A stretch of DNA of 64,000 nt from Pseudomonas sp. RIT-PI-q (GCF_001297125.1 NZ_LHPC01000028.1:62001-126000), one strand, 5' to 3'; numbered from the stretch's first letter, positions 1-8,151 are shown. Program-made: numbers and translations. The notes: generated from the sequence alone by a model not told the origin.

Positions 1-1005
1 TACGTGGAGAAAGTCGCCCGCGCCCATGAAGAAGCGGGTTTCGACCGCGCCTTGGTGGCCTTCCATTCCAACAGTCCGGACAGCACCCTGATTGCCTCCC
101 ATGCCGCCAGCGTGACGAAAAACCTCAAGTTCCTCATCGCCCATCGGCCGGGTTTTGCCGCGCCGACTTTGGCCGCACGCCAGTTCACGACCCTCGATGT
201 TTTCAATGGCGGGCGCACCGCCGTGCACATCATCACCGGCGGCGATGACCGCGAACTGCGCGCCGATGGCAGTCATATCGGCAAGGACGAGCGCTATGCC
301 CGCACCGACGAATACCTCGACGTGGTGCGTCAGGAATGGACCAGCGAAAAACCGTTCGATTATCAGGGCAAGTATTACCAGGTCGAAGGCGCGCACTCGA
401 CCGTGAAGTCGCCGCACCAGCCGCACATTCCGCTGTATTTCGGTGGCTCGTCGACGGCCGCCATCGAGGTCGCGGGCAAGCACGCCGATGTCTATGCGCT
501 ATGGGGTGAGACCTACGAGCAAGTGCGCGATGTGGTGAATCAGGTGCGTACCGAGGCGGCCAAGCATGGGCGCAGCGTTCGCTTCAGTTTGTCGTTGCGA
601 CCGATTCTGGCGGACACCGAAGAGCAGGCGTGGGAACGCGCCGAGCGCATCCTGCAACAGGCCACCGCGCTGGCCGAGCAGAACGGTTTTGTCCGTCGCG
701 AACCACCGAACGAAGGCTCTCGCCGCTTGTTGGCAGCCGCCGCTCAAGGCTCGCGACTGGACAAACGACTGTGGACCGGCATCGCCGGTTTGCTGGGCGC
801 GCAAGGCAACTCGACGTCATTGGTGGGCACTCCGGAACAAGTGGCCGAAGCTCTGCTCGATTACTACGACCTGGGCATCACCACGTTCCTGATCCGTGGC
901 TTCGACCCGCTCAACGATGCCATCGACTACGGCAAGCGTTTGATCCCGCTGACTCGCCAGCTGGTGGCCGAGCGTGAACGGCAAGCGGCGGAAAAAGTCG
1001 CTTGA
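1..1005 (+). CDS. SsuD-like FMNH2-dependent sulfonate monooxygenase (5' partial)
   Basis: This is the C-terminal part of a luciferase-like (LLM) flavin-dependent monooxygenase of the alkanesulfonate monooxygenase type. Such enzymes use FMNH2 and O2 to cleave the C-S bond of sulfonates, giving an aldehyde and sulfite in the cytoplasm. The frame is open from the first base. About 334 residues are present against about 360-380 for SsuD proteins, so the N-terminus lies left of the window. Family features include the stretch GRTAVHIITGGDDRELRADG, the substrate-loop region around SLRPILADTEEQA, and the end [20 protein letters not shown] typical of LLM proteins. The GTG at position 4 is an internal codon, not a start. 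Fit to the family is strong; the precise substrate is unknown. Confidence 0.85.
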   Translation, partial: YVEKVARAHEEAGFDRALVAFHSNSPDSTLIASHAASVTKNLKFLIAHRPGFAAPTLAARQFTTLDVFNGGRTAVHIITGGDDRELRADGSHIGKDERYARTDEYLDVVRQEWTSEKPFDYQGKYYQVEGAHSTVKSPHQPHIPLYFGGSSTAAIEVAGKHADVYALWGETYEQVRDVVNQVRTEAAKHGRSVRFSLSLRPILADTEEQAWERAERILQQATALAEQNGFVRREPPNEGSRRLLAAAAQGSRLDKRLWTGIAGLLGAQGNSTSLVGTPEQVAEALLDYYDLGITTFLIRGFDPLNDAIDYGKRLIPLTRQLVAERERQAAEKVA

Positions 1006-1026
1006 TCACAAAAATGGGCTCGCCCC

Positions 1027-1140
1027 TGTAGGAGCGAGCTCGCTCGCGATGGTCGTTAACGATAACGCGTGTTGACTGACTAAACGCGGCGCTCTCGAGT
1101 TCATCGTCGGAACGCCGCCCGGAGCAAGCTCGCTCCTACA
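1027..1140. repeat. REP-type inverted repeat pair between convergent genes
   Basis: The segment opens with TGTAGGAGCGAGCTCGCTCG and closes with the inverse arm ending GCTCGCTCCTACA. It is a palindromic REP-pair layout sitting between convergent genes, where it could act as a bidirectional transcription barrier. A close relative of the same spacer sequence recurs at 8052-8151. Confidence 0.8.
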
Positions 1141-1155
1141 AAACTACTCCCACGG

Positions 1156-1800
1156 TCAGGCCGGATTCTTCACACTTGGCCGTTCATTGACTTTGGCGTT
1201 CCATGCCACCAGTGCCGTGCATTCATCAGGGATCGCGATCTGCGCGAACCCGGCAAAAATCAACCCCGCCCACACGGTGATATCCGCCATCGAGAATTGA
1301 TCGCCCGCCACGTACGGCTGGGTTTTCAACACCTGGTCGAAATACTTCATGCCGTTGATGGCTTTGTCACGGTGCATCTCGCCCCACACGACGCGGTCGC
1401 TCCACTCGGGCTTTTTAAATGGCTTAAGCGCCGCTCCGAGCCCGTCGGTTGCGTGGTGAAAATAGATGCCGATGGCATCGATCAGTTGATCGTCGGCGCG
1501 CTTCTGCATCATGTGAATCAGCCCTTTCTCTTTCGGCGTGTTGCCGGTGAGCGTGGGGCTGCCTTCAAGGTTGTCGAGGTACTCGGTAATCGCCGTACAT
1601 TCGGACAGGTACGTGCCGTCATCCAGCTCCAGAACGGGGACCGTGCCGGTCGGGTTGATCGCCAGGAAAGCGCTTTGCTTGTGTTCCGCGGCCGGCAAAT
1701 CGACCTTGATGAACTCGATTTTGGACGCCAAGGCCTTCTCGGCGATGACGACCCGAATGCGTAACGGGCTAGGAAAACCAGGGATGTCGTAGATCTTCAC
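1156..1800 (-). CDS. glutathione S-transferase family protein
   Basis: A 214-residue protein with a thioredoxin-like N-terminal domain (about residues 1-80) and an all-helical C-terminal domain, the usual size and layout of a cytosolic GST. The cis-Pro glutathione-site region is NPTGTVPVLELDDGTYLSEC, followed by TAITEYLD. A serine-rich stretch (PSPLRIRV) stands where the catalytic Ser/Tyr/Cys is expected. These enzymes conjugate glutathione or cleave glutathione adducts. The gene is divergent from a TetR regulator across a 96-bp gap with two near-identical operator-like repeats, so it is probably that regulator's target. A role in electrophile or thiol-adduct handling fits the sulfur context but is inferred. 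Confidence 0.85.
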   Translation of the reverse strand: MKIYDIPGFPSPLRIRVVIAEKALASKIEFIKVDLPAAEHKQSAFLAINPTGTVPVLELDDGTYLSECTAITEYLDNLEGSPTLTGNTPKEKGLIHMMQKRADDQLIDAIGIYFHHATDGLGAALKPFKKPEWSDRVVWGEMHRDKAINGMKYFDQVLKTQPYVAGDQFSMADITVWAGLIFAGFAQIAIPDECTALVAWNAKVNERPSVKNPA

Positions 1801-1818
1801 GTGAACTCCATTGCCATC

Positions 1819-1838
1819 TATCTATCGGGAGGTAGACA
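1819..1838. promoter_or_regulatory. candidate TetR operator, copy 1
   Basis: The sequence TATCTATC-GGGA-GGTAGACA contains the imperfect inverted repeat CTATC-N4-GGTAG. It lies 18 bp upstream of the GST start codon. An almost identical 20-bp site recurs exactly 50 bp away at 1869-1888, so the two lie on the same face of the helix. Confidence 0.65.
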
Positions 1839-1868
1839 ATGCGGCCAACGATCGACCAGGTCAACAAA

Positions 1869-1888
1869 TATCTATCAGTAGGTAGGCA
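1869..1888. promoter_or_regulatory. candidate TetR operator, copy 2
   Basis: The sequence TATCTATC-AGTA-GGTAGGCA shares both half-sites with copy 1 and differs mainly in the 4-bp spacer. It ends 8 bp before the TetR-family start codon, so binding would be expected to repress the regulator's own gene as well as the divergent GST gene. The GGTAGG part may also serve as the ribosome-binding site. Confidence 0.65.
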
Positions 1889-1896
1889 AATACATT

Positions 1897-2463
1897 ATGA
1901 CGGTAATGGACACCAAGCAGACCATCCTGCAAGCAGCCCGCAGGGTCGTGCAGGCTCGCGGCTACAACGCCTTGAGTTTTCGCGAATTGGCCAAAGAAGT
2001 GGGGATCAAGAGCGCCAGCATCCACTACCACTTCCCCACCAAGGGCGATTTGGGTGCGGCGCTGGCTCGGCGTTATACCGACGACACCCGTGGTTATCTG
2101 GATCAGTTGCTGGTGGAATCACAGGACCCGGCAGCGATGATGAAGGCCTACACGGCGGCCTTCCGCGCTGCGTTGGAAAACGACAATCGGATGTGCCTGT
2201 GCGGAATCATGGCGGCCGAGCACCACGACCTTCCGGCCGAAGTGCGGGTCGAGGTGGACGGGTTTACCGACGCGAACGTCGAATGGTTGGCCAAGGTGCT
2301 GGCGTTGAAACAACCGGACATTCAGCCAGAGGCACTTGAACGGCAGGCACTGTCGGTGTTTGCAGCCATTCAAGGTGCGCAACTGGTGTCTCGTGGGCGC
2401 AACGACATCTCTGTGTACGACCAAATGATCGAATCCTATCGAGTGGCCGGTTTGATGCCCTGA
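1897..2463 (+). CDS. TetR/AcrR family transcriptional regulator
   Basis: A 188-residue one-component repressor. Residues about 6-52 form the TetR helix-turn-helix: ILQAARRVVQARGYNALSFR, then ELAKEVGIKSASIHYHFPTK, including the signature recognition helix ending in YHFPTKGDL. The remainder is the variable ligand-binding and dimerisation domain, with a Cys pair (MCLCGIM) that could sense electrophiles or thiols (speculative). The gene is divergent from a GST and has two operator-like repeats in its promoter, which points to autoregulation and control of the GST. A second in-frame ATG at 1906 could be used. It converges on the aldolase gene with only 5 bp between the stop codons. Confidence 0.9.
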   Translation: MTVMDTKQTILQAARRVVQARGYNALSFRELAKEVGIKSASIHYHFPTKGDLGAALARRYTDDTRGYLDQLLVESQDPAAMMKAYTAAFRAALENDNRMCLCGIMAAEHHDLPAEVRVEVDGFTDANVEWLAKVLALKQPDIQPEALERQALSVFAAIQGAQLVSRGRNDISVYDQMIESYRVAGLMP

Positions 2464-2468
2464 CTGCT

Positions 2469-3263
2469 CTACTCTTTGTAAGCGATATCGCTGCGTTCCA
2501 ACTGCCGGATCAATGCATTCCAGTGCCGCGCAACACCCGGCCCGTCGCCACTTTTGAACACCTCGGCCTGCTTCTCGACCTTGGCCACGACTTCGGCCGG
2601 CGGGAAGATCAACTCGGCGTTGCCACCGGCCTGAGCCGCGATCTGAATGTTGCAGGCGCGCTCCAGGCCGTGCAGTTGCTGGAACGCATGTTCCACGCTG
2701 ATGCCGGCGGTCAACAGCCCGTGATTGCGCAGGATCAACACGCTCTTGTCGCCCAGGTCAGCCACCAGGCGCTCGCGCTCGTCGAGGTCCAGCGCCACGC
2801 CTTCGTAGCCGTGATAGGCAATGCGCCCGGAAAAACCAATGGAATGCTGGGAAATCGGCAGCAAGCCGTCGCGCTGCGCCGACACCGCGATGCCGTCACG
2901 GGTATGGGTATGCAGCACCGCTTGCAAGTCGGGACGCGCACCGTGAATCGCACTGTGAATCACGTAGCCGGCGTAGTTGATGCCCAGCCCGGTCGGGTCA
3001 TCGACAATGGTGCCGTCGATGTCGACCTTGACCAGGTTGGAGGCGGTGATTTCATCGAACAACAGCCCGAAGGCATTGATCAGGAAATGCTCGTCCGGCC
3101 CCGGCACCCGTGCGGAAAAATGCGTGTAGATGTGATCGGTCCACTTGAACAAGGCCGCCAACCGATAGGCGGCGGCCAGTTTGACACGCACTTCCCATTC
3201 TTCGGGGCTGACGCGCTGGCGAACATTTTTCGAAGGGCTGGATAACGGACTGACGCTACTCAT
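2469..3263 (-). CDS. class II aldolase/adducin family protein
   Basis: A 264-residue cytoplasmic protein of the zinc-dependent class II aldolase/adducin fold. The metal-binding motif HTHTRDG (about residue 137) and the second motif RNHGLLTAG (about residue 180) are both present, and the length fits the family. Members cleave or epimerise sugar phosphates or act on other hydroxyacids; many in Pseudomonas operons have no assigned substrate. The gene is downstream of and co-oriented with the LysR gene, with about 120 bp between them. A second family member lies at 38125-38958 in another sulfur operon. This suggests that C2-C4 aldehydes or alcohols released by desulfonation are processed here, which is inference. 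Confidence 0.8.
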   Translation of the reverse strand: MSSVSPLSSPSKNVRQRVSPEEWEVRVKLAAAYRLAALFKWTDHIYTHFSARVPGPDEHFLINAFGLLFDEITASNLVKVDIDGTIVDDPTGLGINYAGYVIHSAIHGARPDLQAVLHTHTRDGIAVSAQRDGLLPISQHSIGFSGRIAYHGYEGVALDLDERERLVADLGDKSVLILRNHGLLTAGISVEHAFQQLHGLERACNIQIAAQAGGNAELIFPPAEVVAKVEKQAEVFKSGDGPGVARHWNALIRQLERSDIAYKE

Positions 3264-3385
3264 GGCAAAACTTCCTGGATGGCCTTAAGAATTCCAGCCA
3301 GCCTATGGGAAGCGAAAAAATAATAAAAAGCACATTTTAATCTAAGCTAATTATCATTTTTTTTCATGATAGCCCTGCTTTCTCA

Positions 3386-4291
3386 TCATGCAGCGCTCTT
3401 GATCTTCTGCAGCGACCCGGCGACCAGTTTGCCAAAGGCATCGACCGGCCCTTGCAGGTTGCCGAGAAAGTGCGGGTAGATCAGCCACAGGTCCATCACC
3501 GGCTTGAAATCCTTGAGCGGCATAACCGCCAGTTGCTCGAAGTGAGCACTGCGCTCCAGCAACGGACGCGGCACCAGGCCAAGGCCCAGGCCATCGGCAA
3601 CCAGGCCCAACTGCAATTCAGTACCGAACGTTTCCAGATTGACCCGCAAGGCCAGGCCCTGGTCCGACAACGTTCTTTGCAAACCGGCGCGGAAACCACA
3701 GCCATCGGGGTTGAGAATCCAGCCACTCTGGTAAACGTCAGCCAGTTTGCACGGACGCTTGGGCAATTGGGCCTTGGCGCAGACCACCACCAACTCCATC
3801 TTGCCGATCGACTCGCCAACAATGTTGTCGGGGAAAATCTTCCCGGCCGGGAACAGTGCCGCAGCCGCGTCCAGTTCTCCGCGCTCGATCTTGCCGACCA
3901 ACTGGCTGCCCCAGCCCGTGGCCACCTGGGCACGCAAATCCGGGTATTCCATTCGCAGGTGCTTGAGTGCATCGAGCAGCACCACGTCGCCGATGGTTTG
4001 CGGAACGCCCAGGCGCAGCAACCCCGTGGGCGGCGCGTCGGTGGCGACCAGTTCGCGCAAGGCATCCATTTCCCGCAGGATCAAACGGCACTGCTCATAC
4101 ACCCGCGTACCGATCAGCGTGGGCTTGAGCGGTTTTGTATTGCGATCGAACAGCTCCACGCCCAACGCCTGCTCAAAGTTCTGCACGCGCCGCGTGATCG
4201 CCGGCTGAGTCAGTTGCAGCGACTCGGCGGCATGGCTGATGGACTGGCAACGAATCACTTCGACAAAGGCATCGATATCGTCAATTTTCAT
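3386..4291 (-). CDS. LysR-type transcriptional regulator
   Basis: A 301-residue LysR regulator. Residues about 3-62 form the winged helix-turn-helix (DDIDAFVEVIRCQSISHAAE, then SLQLTQPAITRRVQNFEQAL), followed by the periplasmic-binding-like effector domain. I start at the ATG at 4291 because the MKIDDIDAF N-terminus is typical of the family; the frame stays open upstream for 47 more codons that look non-family-like. It is divergent from the thiol dioxygenase gene, matching P. aeruginosa PA2601 beside PA2602 as I recall it. A role as local activator of the dioxygenase/rhodanese pair in response to a thiol or sulfur signal is the likely reading. Confidence 0.88.
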   Translation of the reverse strand: MKIDDIDAFVEVIRCQSISHAAESLQLTQPAITRRVQNFEQALGVELFDRNTKPLKPTLIGTRVYEQCRLILREMDALRELVATDAPPTGLLRLGVPQTIGDVVLLDALKHLRMEYPDLRAQVATGWGSQLVGKIERGELDAAAALFPAGKIFPDNIVGESIGKMELVVVCAKAQLPKRPCKLADVYQSGWILNPDGCGFRAGLQRTLSDQGLALRVNLETFGTELQLGLVADGLGLGLVPRPLLERSAHFEQLAVMPLKDFKPVMDLWLIYPHFLGNLQGPVDAFGKLVAGSLQKIKSAA

Positions 4292-4395
4292 TTGGCCCGC
4301 ACATAGAGAACAGTCAATAAGATGTCTGAAAAGCATAGTTCTATTGTTCGGATCTGGATAGCCCACCGCGCCTTGACGCCTTATGAAGATCAAAA

Positions 4396-4485
4396 TGTGG
4401 GAGCGGGCTTGCTCGCGAAAGCGGTCTGGCATTCAACATTTTTATCGACTGACACACCGCTTTCGCGAGCAAGCCCGCTCCCACA
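4396..4485. repeat. REP-type inverted repeat pair
   Basis: The arms TGTGGGAGCGGGCTTGCTCG and the inverse ending GCCCGCTCCCACA are separated by about 45 bp. The repeat sits in the 323-bp divergent gap between the LysR and dioxygenase genes. Confidence 0.8.
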
Positions 4486-4509
4486 TGGGTTATGTAAGCA
4501 TCAGGGTTT

Positions 4510-4600
4510 CAAATTCCATTCAGCTATAACCTAATCATTAAACAATCGCATATTGATCTAAAACATTATGCTTAAATCAAGGTGTCATCTTTCACAACGA
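4510..4600. promoter_or_regulatory. AT-rich promoter region of the thiol dioxygenase operon
   Basis: This AT-rich stretch lies between the REP pair and the dioxygenase start. It contains CTATAACCTAATCATTA (4524-4540), which resembles the TATAACYA boxes ahead of other units in this window. No confident -35/-10 pair was found, so the exact promoter is uncertain. It is the probable binding region for the divergent LysR protein. Confidence 0.4.
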
Positions 4601-4614
4601 ACAATGGAATCGCC

Positions 4615-5223
4615 ATGACCCAGGCCCGACACCCGGAGAGACTCAGAGCATTTATAGGCGCCCTGGCGGAATTGATCGACGGCAACCCGCGCGAGGGCGA
4701 TGTGCTGCATCGCGGCGGCAAGTTGCTTGCGCAATTGGTCAGCCATGACGACTGGCTGCCGGACGACTTTGCCCAGCCAGACCCGGAGCGCTATCAGCAA
4801 TACCTGCTGCATGCCGATTCACGGCAGCGCTTCAGTATCGTCAGTTTTGTCTGGGGGCCGGGGCAAAGCACGCCGATCCACGATCATCGAGTCTGGGGCC
4901 TGATCGGCATGTTGCGCGGTGCGGAGTTCGCGCAGGGTTTCGCACGCAACCCTGACGGCACATTGGTGCCCGAGGGCCAGCGGGTAAAACTGCAACCGGG
5001 TCAGGTCGAGGCGGTGTCGCCGAAGATTGGCGACATTCATCAAGTCAGCAATGCATTCGATGATCAGGTCTCCATCAGCATCCATGTCTATGGCGCCAAC
5101 ATCGGTGCCGTACGCCGCGCGGTGTACCAACCCGATGGCAGCGAGAAACTGTTTATCTCCGGTTATTCCAACGCCTATCTCCCCAACATCTGGGATTTGT
5201 CCAAAGAGAACCAAGCCCTATGA
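4615..5223 (+). CDS. cysteine dioxygenase family protein, probable 3-mercaptopropionate dioxygenase
   Basis: A 202-residue cupin thiol dioxygenase. The three-histidine non-haem iron site is visible as His89 and His91 (PIHDHRVWG) and His142 (DIHQVSN). The protein contains no cysteine, so the Cys-Tyr crosslink of animal cysteine dioxygenase is absent. Its sequence closely recalls P. aeruginosa PA2602, characterised as a 3-mercaptopropionate dioxygenase that oxidises the thiol to the sulfinate. An upstream in-frame GTG at 4582 exists, but the ATG at 4615 has GGAA five bases before it and matches the family N-terminus. The stop codon overlaps the next start as ATGA, so the rhodanese gene is translationally coupled. 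Confidence 0.88.
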   Translation: MTQARHPERLRAFIGALAELIDGNPREGDVLHRGGKLLAQLVSHDDWLPDDFAQPDPERYQQYLLHADSRQRFSIVSFVWGPGQSTPIHDHRVWGLIGMLRGAEFAQGFARNPDGTLVPEGQRVKLQPGQVEAVSPKIGDIHQVSNAFDDQVSISIHVYGANIGAVRRAVYQPDGSEKLFISGYSNAYLPNIWDLSKENQAL

Positions 5224-6803
5224 GCACTGCACCTACCCGCTCCTACGCCGAGATTCGTCAGGCACTGCTGAAACATGAAGAACTGGCGCTGGTCGATGTG
5301 CGCGAAGAAGCGCCGTTCGCCGAGTCGCACCCGCTGTTCGCGGCCAACATTCCCTTGTCCAAACTTGAGCTTGAGGTGTATTCGCGCATTCCGAGGCTTG
5401 ATACCCAGGTCACCGTCTACGACAACGGCGAAGGTCTGGCGAGCCTTGCCGCCCAGCGCTTGCAAGGCCTGGGTTACGTCAATGTCAGCCTGCTTGAAGG
5501 TGGGCTGGACGGTTGGCGCCTTGCCGGTGGCGAACTGTTCATCGACGTCAATGTGCCGAGCAAAGCCTTTGGCGAACTGGTGGAAAGCCAGCGCCACACG
5601 CCGTCCCTGGCGGCGGAAGAAGTTCAGGCGCTGCTCGACAGCGAGGCCGACGTCGTGGTGTTCGACGCCCGGCGGTTCGACGAATACCAGACCATGAGCA
5701 TTCCCACCGGCATCAGCGTACCGGGGGCGGAACTGGTGCTGCGCGCCCGAGAGCTGGCACCCGACCCGGCGACGCGGATTATCGTCAACTGCGCCGGACG
5801 CACACGCAGCATCATCGGCACGCAGTCGCTGATCAATTCCGGCATCGCCAACCCGGTTTCAGCCTTGCGCAACGGCACCATCGGCTGGACCCTGGCCGGG
5901 CAAAAACTGCAGCACGGCCAGTCGCGCCGATTCGCGCCGACCAGTGAAGAACATCGGCAAATCGCCGCCCAGGATGCCCGTCGCGTCGCCGATAAAGCCC
6001 TGGTCGGTCGTGCCAACCTGGCCGACCTGCAACGCTGGCAACAAGAACCAACCCGCAGCACGTACCTGTTCGATGTGCGCACTCCGGAAGAATTCGAAGC
6101 CGGTCACCTGCCCTCTGCCCGCTCGACACCCGGCGGCCAACTGGTGCAGGAAACCGATCACTTCGCCAGTGTGCGCGGCGCACGTCTGGTGCTGGTCGAC
6201 GACGATGGCGTGCGCGCCAACATGTCGGCTTCCTGGCTCGCGCAACTGGGCTGGGAAGTGCACGTGCTGGATGACCTGCAACCTGCGCATTTCAGCGAAA
6301 AAGGAGCCTGGGAGGCGCCGGTCCCCGCGCCGCAGCAGGCCGAGGAAATCAGCCCCGAAACCCTGGCCGAATGGCTGACCCATGGCGACAGCGTGGTGCT
6401 GGATTTCACCAGCAGCGCCAACTACGTCAAGCGTCATATCCCCGGCGCGTGGTGGGTGTTGCGTGGGCAACTGCGCGAAGCCCTGGCCAGGATCCCAGCC
6501 GCACAACGCTATGTGCTGACCTGCGGCAGCAGCCAGTTGGCACGACTGGCCGTCGCCGAGGTCGCGGCGTTGACCGGCAAGGATGTGTTTTTGCTCAAGG
6601 ACGGCACGGCCAGCTGGATCACCGCGCAACTGCCATTGGAGGAAGGCGAAAGTCATCTGGCCTCACCGCGCATCGACCGCTATCGCCGCCCTTATGAAGG
6701 CACCGACAACCCTCGCGAAGCCATGCAAGCCTATCTGGACTGGGAGTTCGGCCTGGTCGACCAACTGGCCCGCGATGGTACGCATGGGTTCTATGTGATC
6801 TAG
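5220..6803 (+). CDS. four-domain rhodanese (thiosulfate sulfurtransferase)
   Basis: A 527-residue cytoplasmic protein made of four consecutive rhodanese modules (about residues 5-105, 125-235, 260-365 and 375-475). The active-loop cysteine is present in module 2 (Cys191, VNCAGRTRS) and module 4 (Cys435, LTCGSSQLA). Modules 1 and 3 carry acidic residues there instead (VYDNGEG near 68, VDDDGVR near 328), so two are catalytic and two structural or regulatory. Rhodaneses move sulfane sulfur through a persulfide. The gene overlaps the thiol dioxygenase gene by 4 bp, an arrangement I recall from PA2602/PA2603. This suggests conversion of the dioxygenase product or handling of persulfide and sulfite. 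Confidence 0.9.
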   Translation: MSTAPTRSYAEIRQALLKHEELALVDVREEAPFAESHPLFAANIPLSKLELEVYSRIPRLDTQVTVYDNGEGLASLAAQRLQGLGYVNVSLLEGGLDGWRLAGGELFIDVNVPSKAFGELVESQRHTPSLAAEEVQALLDSEADVVVFDARRFDEYQTMSIPTGISVPGAELVLRARELAPDPATRIIVNCAGRTRSIIGTQSLINSGIANPVSALRNGTIGWTLAGQKLQHGQSRRFAPTSEEHRQIAAQDARRVADKALVGRANLADLQRWQQEPTRSTYLFDVRTPEEFEAGHLPSARSTPGGQLVQETDHFASVRGARLVLVDDDGVRANMSASWLAQLGWEVHVLDDLQPAHFSEKGAWEAPVPAPQQAEEISPETLAEWLTHGDSVVLDFTSSANYVKRHIPGAWWVLRGQLREALARIPAAQRYVLTCGSSQLARLAVAEVAALTGKDVFLLKDGTASWITAQLPLEEGESHLASPRIDRYRRPYEGTDNPREAMQAYLDWEFGLVDQLARDGTHGFYVI

Positions 6804-6813
6804 CAAAAATCCG

Positions 6814-7076
6814 TGTAGGAGCTGTCGAGCTCGCGAGGCTGCGTTCGGCCCTGTAGGAGCTGTCGAGCTTGCGAGGCTGCGATCGGCTGCGAAGCAGTCG
6901 TAAACCCTGAGTACGCGGTTTTCCTGATCCACCGCGCTGCTTGATTTTACGACTGCTTCGCAGCCGATCGCAGCCTCGCAAGCTCGACAGCTCCTACAGA
7001 ACCGATCGCAGCCTCGCAGGCTCGACAGCTCCTACAGGGCCGATCGCAGCCTCGCAGGCTCGACAGCTCCTACAGG
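6814..7076. repeat. REP-family tandem and inverted repeats
   Basis: Two direct copies of a unit starting TGTAGGAGCTGTCGAGC are followed, after a large palindrome around CTGCGAAGCAGTCGTAAA, by three inverse copies ending GCTCGACAGCTCCTACA. Together they could fold into a long stem. They fill most of the 363-bp gap before the dioxygenase gene at 7167. No gene was seen here. Confidence 0.8.
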
Positions 7077-7117
7077 GATTGTGCTGCTGCCACCATTGCT
7101 TCACCCATCAAACATCC

Positions 7118-7137
7118 GACCCCTCTCCAGGCGGAGG
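7118..7137 (+). promoter_or_regulatory. GACCCCT/GGAGG leader motif, copy A
   Basis: The sequence GACCCCTCTCCAGGCGGAGG lies 29 bp upstream of the TauD-like start codon. CTCC and GGAG could form a small hairpin with loop AGGC. Related copies stand ahead of three other sulfur transcription units (10970, 20569, and 39192 on the minus strand). Unlike the other copies, no AT-rich activator box precedes it; a REP array does. Confidence 0.55.
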
Positions 7138-7166
7138 CTGAACCCATAATCGAGAGGATTTACATC

Positions 7167-8036
7167 ATGTCCGCTGTCCTGCACCGCACCGACTCACACC
7201 CCACCGAAACCCTCCACGTCACCCGCCTGGAGCCGACCATCGGCGCCGAAATCAGTGGCATCGATTTGCGCCAGCCACTGACCCCGGCGCTGCGCGATGA
7301 ACTGCGCCATTTACTGCTCGAACACAAAGTGATTTTCTTCCGCGACCAGCTCATCACCACTGAACAGCAGATTGCTTTCGCCCGTGAATTTGGCGAACTC
7401 TACGTCCACCCGACTACCCAGCAAAACGACCCGACGCAACCGCAAGCGCACCTGATTCAAGCGCAGGACGAACGCAAGTTGTACGGCCCAAGGATCAGCG
7501 GCCGTTGGCACACCGACACCAGTTGGCTGCTGCGCCCCACCCTTGGCGCAGTCTTGCGCGCCGTCGATTTGCCCCCCGTGGGCGGCGATACCTTGTGGGC
7601 CGATACCGGAGCGGTCTATCGCGCCTTGCCCGATGAGTTGCGCGCCGAAATCGATAACCTGCACGTGGTCCACGACTTCAAGTCTTCGCTGGACAAGGTC
7701 GGCTACGACTACCCGATTCTCGCCCACCCGTTGGTGCGCACCCACCCGGAAACCGGCGAGGACGGCCTGTTCATCAACTTCTCGCAAAATCCCTCGGTGA
7801 TCGGCTGGACGCCCGAGAAGAGCAAGCAACTGATCGATCGGTTGCTGCTGGAGTTCAACAAACCCGAACATCAGGTGCGCTTCAAATGGCGTGAAAACTC
7901 GGTGGCGTTCTGGGACAACCGCTCGACGCTGCATTACCCGGTCTACAACTACGGCGATTACCCGCGCCGCATGGAACGGGTACTGATCGCTTATGACGAC
8001 ATTCCTCATCGGGTAAAACGCGCCAACGCGGCCTGA
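7167..8036 (+). CDS. TauD/TfdA-family Fe(II)/2-oxoglutarate dioxygenase
   Basis: A 289-residue cytoplasmic dioxygenase of the taurine/alkylsulfate type. The iron ligands are visible as His115 and Asp117 (RWHTDTSW) and His256 (RSTLHYPVYNYG), with the 2-oxoglutarate-binding arginine in the following segment RRMERV (Arg271 region). Family members hydroxylate the carbon next to the sulfur group, releasing sulfite or sulfate plus an aldehyde, with succinate and CO2 as co-products. The start has GAGAGGA about 7 bases upstream. A TonB receptor follows in the same direction after a REP pair, which suggests a shared substrate. Whether it prefers a sulfonate or a sulfate ester cannot be told. Confidence 0.9.
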   Translation: MSAVLHRTDSHPTETLHVTRLEPTIGAEISGIDLRQPLTPALRDELRHLLLEHKVIFFRDQLITTEQQIAFAREFGELYVHPTTQQNDPTQPQAHLIQAQDERKLYGPRISGRWHTDTSWLLRPTLGAVLRAVDLPPVGGDTLWADTGAVYRALPDELRAEIDNLHVVHDFKSSLDKVGYDYPILAHPLVRTHPETGEDGLFINFSQNPSVIGWTPEKSKQLIDRLLLEFNKPEHQVRFKWRENSVAFWDNRSTLHYPVYNYGDYPRRMERVLIAYDDIPHRVKRANAA

Positions 8037-8051
8037 CCTTCTCCCACACCC

Positions 8052-8151
8052 GTAGGAGCGAGCTCGCTCGCGATGGTCGTCAACGATAACGCGTGTTGAC
8101 TGGCTGAACGCGGCGCTCTCGAGTCCATCGCGAGCGAGCTCGCTCCTACAG
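8052..8151. repeat. REP-type inverted repeat pair
   Basis: The arms GTAGGAGCGAGCTCGCTCGC and the inverse ending GAGCTCGCTCCTACA enclose a spacer nearly identical to that of the pair at 1027-1140 (GTCNACGATAACGCGTGTTG), so the two are copies of one element. Confidence 0.8.

Noticed and set aside
4582..4614. Upstream GTG start for the thiol dioxygenase
   Set aside because: ATG 4615 has a GGAA ribosome-binding site at good spacing and gives the N-terminus expected for the family.
7118..7137. Known riboswitch (SAM, SAH, cobalamin, FMN, TPP or molybdenum cofactor)
   Set aside because: None of the hallmark boxes of these classes could be recognised around the four GACCCCT leaders, and the conserved part is only about 20 nt.
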